Of a stretch of 64,000 bases of DNA, positions 33,440 to 40,640 are shown in pieces; position 1 is the stretch's first letter, and every line of letters begins with the position of its first letter. Source of the stretch: Nocardioides aurantiacus (GTDB lineage: Bacteria; Actinomycetota; Actinomycetes; Propionibacteriales; Nocardioidaceae); the NCBI RefSeq assembly GCF_003752505.1, contig NZ_RKHO01000001.1:3720001-3784000 (forward strand), given 5' to 3'. Below the pieces are notes generated by a model. It saw only the letters and a list, made by a program, of their open reading frames with translations, searched no databases and had not been told where the DNA came from. Position numbers and translations under genes: made by a program.

Positions 33440-34650
33440 GATCGCTCCTCGGACGGGTCGGTGGGGTCGAGCTGGTCCTCGGGCGGCAGCGCCTCCGACG
33501 GCGCACCCGGCGTGACCACGGGCGCGGGCGCCGGGCCCTCGATCGCCTCGCGGGTCGGGGCGTGGCGGACCTCGCCGGCGTGGGTGACGCAGGCGCCGAC
33601 CACGACCTCGTCGTCGAAGTCGGGCACCACGTCGCCCTCGTGGCTCATCAGGGCCAGCAGGTTGACGACGTTCTGGGCGTAGAGGCTCGAGGCCGGGCCC
33701 GGCATCTGGGAGGGCACGTTGTCGCCGCCCCAGACCTGGGCGTGACCGATGCGCAGGACCTTGCCGGGCACCGAGCCCTCGACGTTGCCGCCGGACTCCG
33801 AGGCCAGGTCGACCACGACCGAGCCGGGCTTCATCGCCTCGACCATCGCCGCGGTCACCAGCAGCGGGGCCCGGCGACCGGGCACGGCCGCGGTGGTGAT
33901 CAGCGCGTCGGCGCCGGCGATGTAGGGCGCGAGCGCGTCCTTCTGCCGGGCGGCGCGGTCCTCGTCCATCTCGCGGGCGTAGCCGCCGGTGCCCTCGAGG
34001 GTCTCGAGCTGCAGGTCGATCGCCTTCGCACCCACCGAGCGGATCTCCTCCGCGGCGGCGGCCCGGACGTCGTAGGCCTGGACCACGGCGCCGAGGCGCT
34101 TGGAGGTGGCGATCGCCTGCAGGCCGGCCACGCCGGCGCCGAGGACGACCACCTGGGCCGGCTGGACGGTGCCGGCGGCGGTCATGTTGAGCGGGAAGAA
34201 GCGACGCAGCAGACCGGCGGCCACGATGGCGCAGCGGTAGCCCGAGACCAGCGCCTGCGAGGACAGCGCGTCCATCGACTGGGCGCGGGAGATGCGGGGC
34301 ACCAGCTCCATCGCGAGCGCGGTCACCCGCAGGTCGCGCAGGTCGGCGACGAGGTCGAGCGACGTCGAGACCGGCAGGAAGGAGACCGTGATCGTGCCCT
34401 CGCGCAGCTGGTGCAGCCGGTCGCGGTCGAGCGGGTTGACGCTGACCACGACCTCGGCGCCGGGCAGCGGCTGGTCGACGAGACCGGCCCCTGCCTCGGC
34501 GTAGAGCTCGTCGGCGAAGCCGGCCGCCTCGCCCGCACCCGGCTCGACGCCGACCTCGTGGCCCAGGGCGGTCAGCTTGGGGACCAGGTCGGGGACCAGC
34601 GCCACGCGGGTCTCCCCGGGCCGGGTCTCTCGGACGACTGCGATCCTCAC
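33436..34650 (-). CDS. NAD(P) transhydrogenase subunit alpha, NAD-binding part (PntA1/PntAA)
   Basis: The soluble domain I of the transhydrogenase, about 404 residues, binds NAD(H). RIAVVRETRPGETRVALVPD is the AlaDH/PNT N-terminal signature and VVLGAGVAGLQAIATSKRLGA is the Rossmann loop. DALITTAAVPGRRAPLLVT and SVVVDLASESGGNVEGS follow. The GTG at 34650 is preceded by GAGGTGG at suitable spacing and gives the usual N-terminus; a GTG three codons earlier is the alternative. The C-terminal 40 residues are a Pro/Glu-rich tail. It is first gene of the pnt operon. Confidence 0.94.
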   Translation of the reverse strand: MRIAVVRETRPGETRVALVPDLVPKLTALGHEVGVEPGAGEAAGFADELYAEAGAGLVDQPLPGAEVVVSVNPLDRDRLHQLREGTITVSFLPVSTSLDLVADLRDLRVTALAMELVPRISRAQSMDALSSQALVSGYRCAIVAAGLLRRFFPLNMTAAGTVQPAQVVVLGAGVAGLQAIATSKRLGAVVQAYDVRAAAAEEIRSVGAKAIDLQLETLEGTGGYAREMDEDRAARQKDALAPYIAGADALITTAAVPGRRAPLLVTAAMVEAMKPGSVVVDLASESGGNVEGSVPGKVLRIGHAQVWGGDNVPSQMPGPASSLYAQNVVNLLALMSHEGDVVPDFDDEVVVGACVTHAGEVRHAPTREAIEGPAPAPVVTPGAPSEALPPEDQLDPTDPSEERS

Positions 34651-34745
34651 GATGGCCACCTCACGGGGCCGAACCTAGAGGAGAACACCGACAGGATCGG
34701 GGATTGTGACGCCTGTCTCAGGTGCGTCTCTCCCGGCCGCCCGTC

Positions 34746-35519
34746 TCAGGCCATGCCGGTGCCGATCACGCTGCCGATGGCGTAGGTCACCGCCATCGCC
34801 AGCAACCCGCCGCCCACCACGCGCGTCACCGCCGGCCGCACCGGCGCGTCGCCCGCCCGGGCCGAGAGCAGGCCGGTGAGGCCCAGCGCCAGCGTCACCG
34901 CGACGACCGTGACGACCGCGCGCAGGCTCGGACCGAAGACCAGGATCGTGAGCAGCGGCAGCAGCGCACCGACCGTGAAGGACACCATCGAGGCCAGTGC
35001 CGCCTGCCAGGGGCTGGTCAGGTCGTCGGGGTCGATGCCGAGCTCGACGTCGAGGTGCGCGCGCAGCGCGTCCTTCGCGGTCAGCTGCACCGCGACCTCG
35101 CGCGCCAGGTCGTCGTCGAGGCCCTTCTGGCGGTAGAGGTCGATCAGCTCGGCCAGCTCCTCCTCGGGCTCCTCGCGGAGCTCACGGGTCTCCTTGGCGA
35201 CGAGCGCCTTCTCGGTGTCGCGCTGCGTGCTGACCGAGACGTACTCCCCCACCGCCATGCTCAACGCGCCCGCCACCAGGCCGGCGATGCCGGCCACGAA
35301 GATCGTGTTGCGGTCGGTGGTCGCGCCGGCCACGCCCATCACCAGGCCGGCGACACTCACGATGCCGTCGTTGGCGCCGAGCACCGCCGCGCGCAGCGCG
35401 TTGAGGCGTCCGCTCACGGAGTCGTCGTGGGGCTCGTGGGCGTGCTGGCCGGGCTCGGGGGAGTCGCCGGGACGGGGCTCGGGGGCGTCCTCGGCGCGGG
35501 TCGGGGAAGGGGTGCTCAC
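34746..35519 (-). CDS. VIT1/CCC1 transporter family protein
   Basis: A 257-residue membrane protein of the iron/manganese vacuolar transporter family. The signature LRAAVLGANDGIVSVAGLVMGVAGA lies in helix 1, then AGLVAGALSMAVGEYVSVSTQRD (helix 2). A cytoplasmic Glu-rich helical stretch (EKALVAKETRELREEPEEE), which in plant VIT1 binds metal, is followed by three more helices. It starts with GTG at 35519 but the ribosome site is poor. Bacterial members probably move Fe(II) or Mn(II) out of the cytoplasm. The first 35 residues are Pro/Asp-rich and disordered. Confidence 0.88.
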   Translation of the reverse strand: MSTPSPTRAEDAPEPRPGDSPEPGQHAHEPHDDSVSGRLNALRAAVLGANDGIVSVAGLVMGVAGATTDRNTIFVAGIAGLVAGALSMAVGEYVSVSTQRDTEKALVAKETRELREEPEEELAELIDLYRQKGLDDDLAREVAVQLTAKDALRAHLDVELGIDPDDLTSPWQAALASMVSFTVGALLPLLTILVFGPSLRAVVTVVAVTLALGLTGLLSARAGDAPVRPAVTRVVGGGLLAMAVTYAIGSVIGTGMA

Positions 35520-35592
35520 CGCTCCATGGTGACGGCCGCCGGGTCGGCGTACAACGAAGGTGAGGCTGGCCTGCGGGCGCGGGGCCGCCCCC

Positions 35593-36279
35593 TCAGCCCC
35601 CGACGAGCTCCTCGACCCAGGCGGGCACGGTGTCGGTGGCCCGGCCGCGGCGCGACCGGGAGAAGTCGCTGACGCGGGGGACCTCGAGGTTGAGCTCGAG
35701 GGTGTCGGCGCCGCAGCCGATCGCGTAGTGGACGTACGCCGCGGCCGGGTAGACGAGCCCCGAGGTGCCGATCGCCACGAACAGGTCGCAGTCGAGCGGC
35801 GCCTGCTCGACCAGCTCCGTGCCGTGCGGCACCTCGCCGAACCACACCACGTCGGGCCGCAGCGCCGGTGCGCCGCACGCCGGGCAGGGCGGGCGGTCGG
35901 CCAGCGTGGTCGACCACGCGTGCCGCGCGTCGCAGGCCGTGCACCACGCCGCGCCGAGCCGCCCGTGGAGGTGGTGGACCTGCTCGGACCCGCCGCGCTC
36001 GTGCAGGTCGTCGACGTTCTGGGTGACGAGGTGGAGGTCGTCGCCGAGGTGCTGCTCGAGCCGGGCCAGCGCCCGGTGGGCGGCGTTGGGCCCGACCCGG
36101 GCCAGGGCGGCGCGGCGCTCGTCGTAGAAGCGCTGCACCAGGTCGGGATCGGCGTCGTACGCCTCCGGGGTCGCGACCGTCATCGGGTCGTGGCCCTCCC
36201 ACAGCCCGTCGGCGTCGCGGAAGGTCGGGAGCCCGCTCTCGGCGGAGATCCCGGCCCCGGTCAGCACCACGACCCTCAT
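35593..36279 (-). CDS. NAD-dependent protein deacylase, SIR2 family (CobB-like)
   Basis: A 228-residue sirtuin. Motifs: TGAGISAESGLPTFRD, TQNVDDLHERGG, catalytic His105 in HLHG, and zinc Cys113, 116, 132 and 135. Tyr52-x-x-Arg55 in FYDERR marks class III sirtuins, which prefer succinyl or other acidic acyl groups on lysine. The ATG at 36279 is six bases after TACTCT, so it has its own leaderless promoter, although the neighbouring membrane gene's as-read frame ends over it. It probably controls acetyl-CoA synthetase or other acylated enzymes. Confidence 0.94.
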   Translation of the reverse strand: MRVVVLTGAGISAESGLPTFRDADGLWEGHDPMTVATPEAYDADPDLVQRFYDERRAALARVGPNAAHRALARLEQHLGDDLHLVTQNVDDLHERGGSEQVHHLHGRLGAAWCTACDARHAWSTTLADRPPCPACGAPALRPDVVWFGEVPHGTELVEQAPLDCDLFVAIGTSGLVYPAAAYVHYAIGCGADTLELNLEVPRVSDFSRSRRGRATDTVPAWVEELVGG

Positions 36280-36285
36280 GGGCCG

Positions 36286-36291
36286 AGAGTA
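36286..36291 (-). promoter_or_regulatory. -10 box, leaderless promoter of the sirtuin gene
   Basis: TACTCT on the minus strand, six bases before the ATG at 36279. Confidence 0.5.
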
Positions 36292-36301
36292 GGTGCCGGC
36301 C

Positions 36302-36758
36302 TCAGCCGTTGAGGAAGCAGACGAAGAACATCGGGAACGCGATCCCCCATCTCGACGAACGCGAAGACCCCGCCGGTCCAGTACATCGCGCGCGCCGTGG
36401 CCGCCGAGCCACCCTGGCTCCGCACCTCACGGCGCAGGGTCGTGCCCGCGCCCCCGTGCGCGGAGGGCAGGAAGCAGAGCGTCACCGGCGCACTCAGGAG
36501 CAGCATCGGCACCACGACGAAGCCCATCGCCGGGTAGGAGCCCGTCCGGCCGTAGATGATCCCGGCCGCGACGGCGACCACGAGCCAGAGCAGGAGCAAG
36601 CCGAGGTGCAGGGCCAGCACGAGCGCGACCATGCGTCCCGGCCGGTTGCGGCTGGCCCGTACGGCGAGGCGCTGCAGCGGTCGCTCCACCAGGAACGCGG
36701 CCCCGAAGGCCCACACCAGGACGCCGGTCGCGAGGGCGGCCACCGCCCCGTCGGACAT
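36302..36758 (-). CDS. Membrane protein with an apparent 1-base frameshift
   Basis: A small protein with four predicted membrane helices (starting MSDGAVAALATGVLVWAFGAAFL). No family recognised. As read, the frame leaves the membrane pattern after VFAFVEMG and runs to a stop at 36276 with many A/T third positions. If one C of the run 36344-36348 is removed, the protein ends IAFPMFFVCFLNG with a stop at 36302, a natural last helix, and every third base is G or C. I therefore annotate the 151-residue form; the extra base may be a sequencing error or a real lesion. Its ATG shares one base with the menB stop, so they are cotranscribed. Confidence 0.65.
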
Positions 36759-37693
36759 CAGTAGTACCAGGGGAAGGGGCTCCAGTCGGGCTCCCGCTTC
36801 TCCAGGAACTGGTCGCGTCCCTCCTGCGCCTCGTCGGTCATGTACGCCAGCCGCGTGGTCTCCCCGGCGAAGAGCTGCTGGCCGACCAGGCCGTCGTCGA
36901 CGGCGTTGAAGGCGTACTTCAGCATCCGCTGCGCCGTCGGGCTCTTGCCGTTGACCAGCCGGCCCCACTCCAGCGCGACCTGCTCGAGCTCGGCGTGCGA
37001 CACGGCGCGGTTGACCGCGCCCATCCGCACCCCGTCCTCGGCGGAGTACTCCTGGCCCAGGAAGAAGATCTCGCGGGCGACCTTCTGGCCCACCTGCCGG
37101 GCGAGGTACGCCGACCCGAAGCCGCCGTCGAAGGACCCGACGTCGGCGTCGGTCTGCTTGAAGCGCGCCTCCTCGGCGCTGGCCAGCGTCAGGTCGCAGA
37201 CGACGTGGAGCGAGTGGCCGCCGCCGGCCGTCCAGCCGGGGACGACGCAGATGACGACCTTGGGCATGAACCGGATCAGGCGCTGCACCTCCAGGATGTG
37301 CAGCCGGCCGAGGCGGGCCTGGTCGGCCGGGGTGCGGGCGTCGCTGGTGGCGCCGGCGGTGCCGTCCTCGTACTGGTAGCCCGCCCGACCGCGGATCCGC
37401 TGGTCGCCGCCGGTGCAGAAGGCCCACTTGCCGTGGCGCTCGCCCGGTCCGTTGCCCGTCAGGAGCACGCAGCCGACGTCGGCGGTGGTGCGCGCGTGCT
37501 CGAGCACCCGCAGCAGCTCGTCGACGGTGTGGGGCCGGAAGGCGTTGAGCACGTCGGGCCGGTCGAAGGCCACCCGGACGGTGCCGTGGGCGCGGGCCCG
37601 GTGGTAGGTCAGGTCGGTCAGGTCCTCGAAGCCGGGCACCTCGTCCCACGCCGCCGGGTCGAAGATCTCGCTGACGCCCTCGATCGCACTCAT
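36758..37693 (-). CDS. menB: 1,4-dihydroxy-2-naphthoyl-CoA synthase
   Basis: A crotonase-fold enzyme that closes the second ring of menaquinone, turning O-succinylbenzoyl-CoA into 1,4-dihydroxy-2-naphthoyl-CoA. The 311 residues include the MenB markers GGDQRIRGRAGYQYE, VVPGWTAGGGHSLHVVCDLT and TDADVGSFDGGFGSAYLARQ, plus the C-terminal EKREPDWSPFPWYY. These separate it from ordinary enoyl-CoA hydratases. The ATG is six bases after TAGGGT. No other men gene is in the window, so the pathway is scattered or lies beyond it. Confidence 0.95.
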   Translation of the reverse strand: MSAIEGVSEIFDPAAWDEVPGFEDLTDLTYHRARAHGTVRVAFDRPDVLNAFRPHTVDELLRVLEHARTTADVGCVLLTGNGPGERHGKWAFCTGGDQRIRGRAGYQYEDGTAGATSDARTPADQARLGRLHILEVQRLIRFMPKVVICVVPGWTAGGGHSLHVVCDLTLASAEEARFKQTDADVGSFDGGFGSAYLARQVGQKVAREIFFLGQEYSAEDGVRMGAVNRAVSHAELEQVALEWGRLVNGKSPTAQRMLKYAFNAVDDGLVGQQLFAGETTRLAYMTDEAQEGRDQFLEKREPDWSPFPWYY

Positions 37694-37699
37694 GGGGCG

Positions 37700-37705
37700 A
37701 CCCTA
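37700..37705 (-). promoter_or_regulatory. -10 box, leaderless promoter of menB
   Basis: TAGGGT on the minus strand, six bases before the ATG at 37693. Confidence 0.55.
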
Positions 37706-37754
37706 GAGCGGCTGGTGCTGGCGCGGGACGGCCAGGTCTGCTGTGCTGGACCGC

Positions 37755-38198
37755 ATGGCGATCACCGGCGAGTACGTCCCCAGCAAGGCCCAGTGGGTCC
37801 GTGAGCAGGTCGAGCAGTTCGAGGCGAGCAACGGCCAGGAGGCCAACACCCTGCCCGGCACCGACTACCCCATCGTGGTCATCACCAACGTCGGCGCGAA
37901 GTCCGGCTACGTCCGCAAGACGCCGCTGATGCGGGTCGAGCGCGACGGCGTCTACGTCGCCATCGCCTCCAAGGGCGGGGCGCCGGAGCACCCGGAGTGG
38001 TACTTCAACTTCCTGGCCCACCCCGAGGTCGAGCTGCAGGACGGCGCGGAGAGGAAGACCTACCGCGCCGAGCTGGTCGAGGGCGAGGAGCGCGACGACC
38101 TGTGGCGGCTCTCGGTCGACACGTGGTCGACCTACGCGTCGTACCAGGAGAAGACCGACCGGCAGATCCCCGTCTTCAAGCTCACCCCCGTCGACTGA
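37755..38198 (+). CDS. F420-type nitroreductase family protein (Ddn-like)
   Basis: A 147-residue protein of the deazaflavin-dependent nitroreductase family of actinobacteria, which use F420H2 to reduce quinones or nitro compounds. It shows YPIVVITNVGAKSGYVRKTPLMRVERDG (beta-barrel start with the cofactor phosphate site), YVAIASKGGAPEHPEWYFNF, where the KGG-x-P-x-HPxW stretch is the family hallmark, and an acidic tail. The ATG at 37755 was chosen over one four codons upstream since it fits family N-termini. It is divergent from menB, and a menaquinone-related role is plausible but unproven. Confidence 0.88.
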   Translation: MAITGEYVPSKAQWVREQVEQFEASNGQEANTLPGTDYPIVVITNVGAKSGYVRKTPLMRVERDGVYVAIASKGGAPEHPEWYFNFLAHPEVELQDGAERKTYRAELVEGEERDDLWRLSVDTWSTYASYQEKTDRQIPVFKLTPVD

Positions 38199-38201
38199 GG
38201 A

Positions 38202-38834
38202 CTAGCGCGAGATCGACTGCGCCAGCGCCGCGAGGTGACTGAGCCGGGCGATCTCCGAGGGCAGGATCTCCGGGCCGCCGCGCCGGACCATGACGATCAT
38301 CTCGGCGCGGCCCAGCGCGCAGCCGGCGACCAGCATCTCGCCGAGCTCCTCGGGCACCTCGATCAGCGCGCCGCGCTCCAGGTCGGCCGGCCAGCGGATG
38401 TCGGGCGGGATCCGCGAGGGTGCTGCCGAGGAGCCGTGCACCAGCTCGCCGCCGTCGCCCTTGCGCCGCACCCGCGCGGCCCAGTCGACCACGAAGGTCG
38501 CCGGCAGCAGGTCGACCAGGGTGTCGGGCGCCCGCGCGGGCTCGGAGGTCATCGCCTCGACGACCTCGAGGTCGCGGGTGAGGTTGGAGCCGGCGCCGTA
38601 GTGCGAGATCCACAGCACGTCCACGCCCTCCAGGGCCGTGCAGGCCGAGATGATGCTGTCGGGCATCACCCCGTGGTCGGCGGCGAGGAAGACGTCGTCG
38701 ACGGCACGACCGTCGGCGGTGCGCTCGACGATCTCGATGGCGTCGATGTTGCCCCCCGCCGTACCGATCGCCGACGCCAGGCGGCCCAGCGACCCGGGCA
38801 CGTCCGGCAGCGCCACGCGCAGCAGGTACGACAT
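38202..38834 (-). CDS. ACT domain-containing protein
   Basis: A 210-residue regulatory-type protein. LLRVALPDVPGSLGRLASAIGTAGGNIDAIEIVE is a clear ACT fold (residues 4-36 onward) that binds an amino acid. The C-terminal half (residues 110-200) includes ALIEVPEELGEMLVAGCALG and an Arg-rich strand and resembles a GAF-like or second regulatory module. Such proteins occur in actinobacteria without an enzyme attached. The ATG lies six bases after TAGGGT. It converges with the F420-type gene, three bases apart. Confidence 0.82.
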   Translation of the reverse strand: MSYLLRVALPDVPGSLGRLASAIGTAGGNIDAIEIVERTADGRAVDDVFLAADHGVMPDSIISACTALEGVDVLWISHYGAGSNLTRDLEVVEAMTSEPARAPDTLVDLLPATFVVDWAARVRRKGDGGELVHGSSAAPSRIPPDIRWPADLERGALIEVPEELGEMLVAGCALGRAEMIVMVRRGGPEILPSEIARLSHLAALAQSISR

Positions 38835-38840
38835 GGGGGG

Positions 38841-38846
38841 ACCCTA
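38841..38846 (-). promoter_or_regulatory. -10 box, leaderless promoter of the ACT gene
   Basis: TAGGGT on the minus strand, six bases before the ATG at 38834. Confidence 0.55.
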
Positions 38847-38905
38847 CTGCGCCCGCGTGTCGCCCAGATGTCGCCGCCCGCAGGGCCCGACGGGGACCTC
38901 TTCCC

Positions 38906-38911
38906 TAGGCT
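38906..38911 (+). promoter_or_regulatory. -10 box, leaderless promoter of the SDR gene
   Basis: TAGGCT, six bases before the ATG at 38918. Confidence 0.55.
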
Positions 38912-38917
38912 GCACCC

Positions 38918-39817
38918 ATGAGCATCGTCCTCGTGACCGGCGCGACCGGCTTCATCGGCAAGCGCCTGGTGCCGGCGCTGATCGAGCAGGGCCACGAGGT
39001 CCGAGCCATGACCCGCCGCCCCCAGCAGTACGACGGCCCGGGCACGCCCGTGGGAGGCAACACCGACGAGCGCGACTCGCTCGACGAGCCGCTCGCGGGG
39101 GTGGAGGTCGCCTACTACCTCGTGCACTCCCTCGACGACGCCGACTTCGAGCGCAAGGACGCCCAGGCGGCACGCAACTTCGCCGCTGCGGCCGCCGCCG
39201 CCGGGGTCCGCCAGATCGTCTACATGGGCGGCCTCGGCGACGACGGCGACCTGTCGGCCCACCTGCGCTCGCGCCGCGAGGTCGAGTCGCTGCTGGCCGA
39301 GACCGGGGTGCCGGTGACGGTGCTTCGCGCGGCGATCGTGGTCGGCCACGGCGGCATCTCGTGGGAGATCACCCGGCAGCTGGTCAAGAACCTGCCCGCG
39401 ATGATCGTGCCGAAGTGGGCCGCCACCCGCACCCAGCCGATCGCGCTCGACGACGTGGTCCGCTACCTCGCCGGGGTCGCCGACCAGGACCTCGCCCTCG
39501 GCCGCACCTTCGAGGTGGGCGGGCCCGACCAGCTGACCTACATCGACATGCTGCGCGTGGCCGCCGAGATCGAGACCGGCCGCCGGGTCCCGATCGTCAA
39601 GGTGCCGGTGCTCAGCCCCGGGCTGTCCTCGCGCTGGCTGGCGCTGGTGACCGACGTCGACGTCACCACCGGCCGCAACCTGATCGACTCGATGGGCATC
39701 GAGGTGGTGGTCCGCGAGCAGACGATCCGCGAGGTCGTGCCCGGCGAGCCGCTCGGCTACGAGGAGGCCGTACGCCGCGCCGTGAGCGACCGCGCGGCCG
39801 CCGAGAAGGACGCCTGA
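38918..39817 (+). CDS. NAD(P)H-binding atypical SDR (NmrA-like) protein
   Basis: A 299-residue Rossmann protein. VTGATGFIGKRLVPALIEQGHEVRAMTRR gives the GxxGxxG dinucleotide site with an Arg pair that favours NADP. YYLVHSLDDADFERKDAQAARNF is typical of the actinobacterial atypical SDR group. The classical YxxxK catalytic pair is not evident, as in NmrA-like members, so it may sense redox state or reduce a quinone rather than act as a normal dehydrogenase. The start is leaderless-type. It is divergent from the ACT gene and convergent with the CPBP gene. Confidence 0.85.
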   Translation: MSIVLVTGATGFIGKRLVPALIEQGHEVRAMTRRPQQYDGPGTPVGGNTDERDSLDEPLAGVEVAYYLVHSLDDADFERKDAQAARNFAAAAAAAGVRQIVYMGGLGDDGDLSAHLRSRREVESLLAETGVPVTVLRAAIVVGHGGISWEITRQLVKNLPAMIVPKWAATRTQPIALDDVVRYLAGVADQDLALGRTFEVGGPDQLTYIDMLRVAAEIETGRRVPIVKVPVLSPGLSSRWLALVTDVDVTTGRNLIDSMGIEVVVREQTIREVVPGEPLGYEEAVRRAVSDRAAAEKDA

Positions 39818-39821
39818 GCGC

Positions 39822-40568
39822 TCAGGTCGCCGTGCCGAGGAAGATCAGCGGCAGCAGGTAGAGCATCGAGACCGACCAGGTCAGGTGCGTGATGATGGGC
39901 GCCAGGATGCCGCCGGTGGCCCGGCGCTGCAGGCCCACGATCACGCCCAGGACGATGGCGGCGAAGCCCAGCATCACGTTGCCGGTGGCCAGCGTCGCGA
40001 CGGTGTAGGCCACCGTCGTGATCGCCACCTGGTGCTTGCGGATCGCGGCGTACATCGCCCCGCGGAAGAACAGCTCCTCGGCGATGCCGTTGAGCACGGT
40101 CACCACCAGCAGGATCCAGGCGTTGCCCTCGCGGGCGTACTCCAGGACGGTCTGGATGAACGGCGTCAGGTTCTCGTCGAGGAACGGCACCGCCCGGATC
40201 AGGAACGAGCCGGCCACGAAGACGAGCACCAGCGCGGCCCCGAGCAGGAACGGCTGCACGATGGGGCGTGGGGCGTGGGTGTCGGGGTCCGAGGGCACCC
40301 CGATGCGTCCCAGGTGCAGCGGCCCCGAGGTGAACGCCCCCACGGTCCAGACCCCGGCCAGGATCGCGGTGGCGGCGTAGAAGCGGTTGCTGTCGGTGGG
40401 CTCGATGAAGCCGAGCGTGTAGCCCAGCACGACGGCGCCGACCAGCACCACGACCACGCTGACGACCTGACGACGGCGGAACTCCCGGTCGGACTGCCGG
40501 TGGTCGCGCGGTGTCATGTCCCAGAGGTTGGTGCGCAGCGTGGTGCGCAGACCCCGGACTGAACGCAT
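39822..40568 (-). CDS. CPBP family intramembrane metalloprotease
   Basis: A 248-residue protein with six to seven membrane helices. The ABI/CPBP motif EELFFRGAMY (Glu-Glu-x3-Arg) lies in IAEELFFRG, followed by the second motif in VMLGFAAIVLGVIVGL and the His-containing ITHLTWS. These are the active-site elements of Rce1/CPBP glutamic proteases. Substrates are unknown; relatives mature peptides or confer bacteriocin immunity. The ATG is six bases after TAGGGT. It ends five bases from the SDR gene. Confidence 0.88.
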   Translation of the reverse strand: MRSVRGLRTTLRTNLWDMTPRDHRQSDREFRRRQVVSVVVVLVGAVVLGYTLGFIEPTDSNRFYAATAILAGVWTVGAFTSGPLHLGRIGVPSDPDTHAPRPIVQPFLLGAALVLVFVAGSFLIRAVPFLDENLTPFIQTVLEYAREGNAWILLVVTVLNGIAEELFFRGAMYAAIRKHQVAITTVAYTVATLATGNVMLGFAAIVLGVIVGLQRRATGGILAPIITHLTWSVSMLYLLPLIFLGTAT

Positions 40569-40574
40569 GCAGCG

Positions 40575-40580
40575 ACCCTA
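40575..40580 (-). promoter_or_regulatory. -10 box, leaderless promoter of the CPBP gene
   Basis: TAGGGT on the minus strand, six bases before the ATG at 40568. Confidence 0.55.
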
Positions 40581-40628
40581 ACCGGGCGGCGGGCACCCGG
40601 ACGGGGCGAGGCGGTCGGTGGTCCCTCG

Positions 40629-40634
40629 TAGGGT
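40629..40634 (+). promoter_or_regulatory. -10 box, leaderless promoter of the photolyase gene
   Basis: TAGGGT, six bases before the ATG at 40641. It is back to back with the mirrored box of the CPBP gene. Confidence 0.55.
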
Positions 40635-40640
40635 CGCGGC

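Noticed and set aside
36276-36758. Taking the as-read frame of the membrane gene as real because its stop overlaps the sirtuin ATG in ATGA
   Set aside because: The tail has A/T-rich third positions and loses the membrane helix, while the sirtuin has its own promoter box. The overlap is probably chance.
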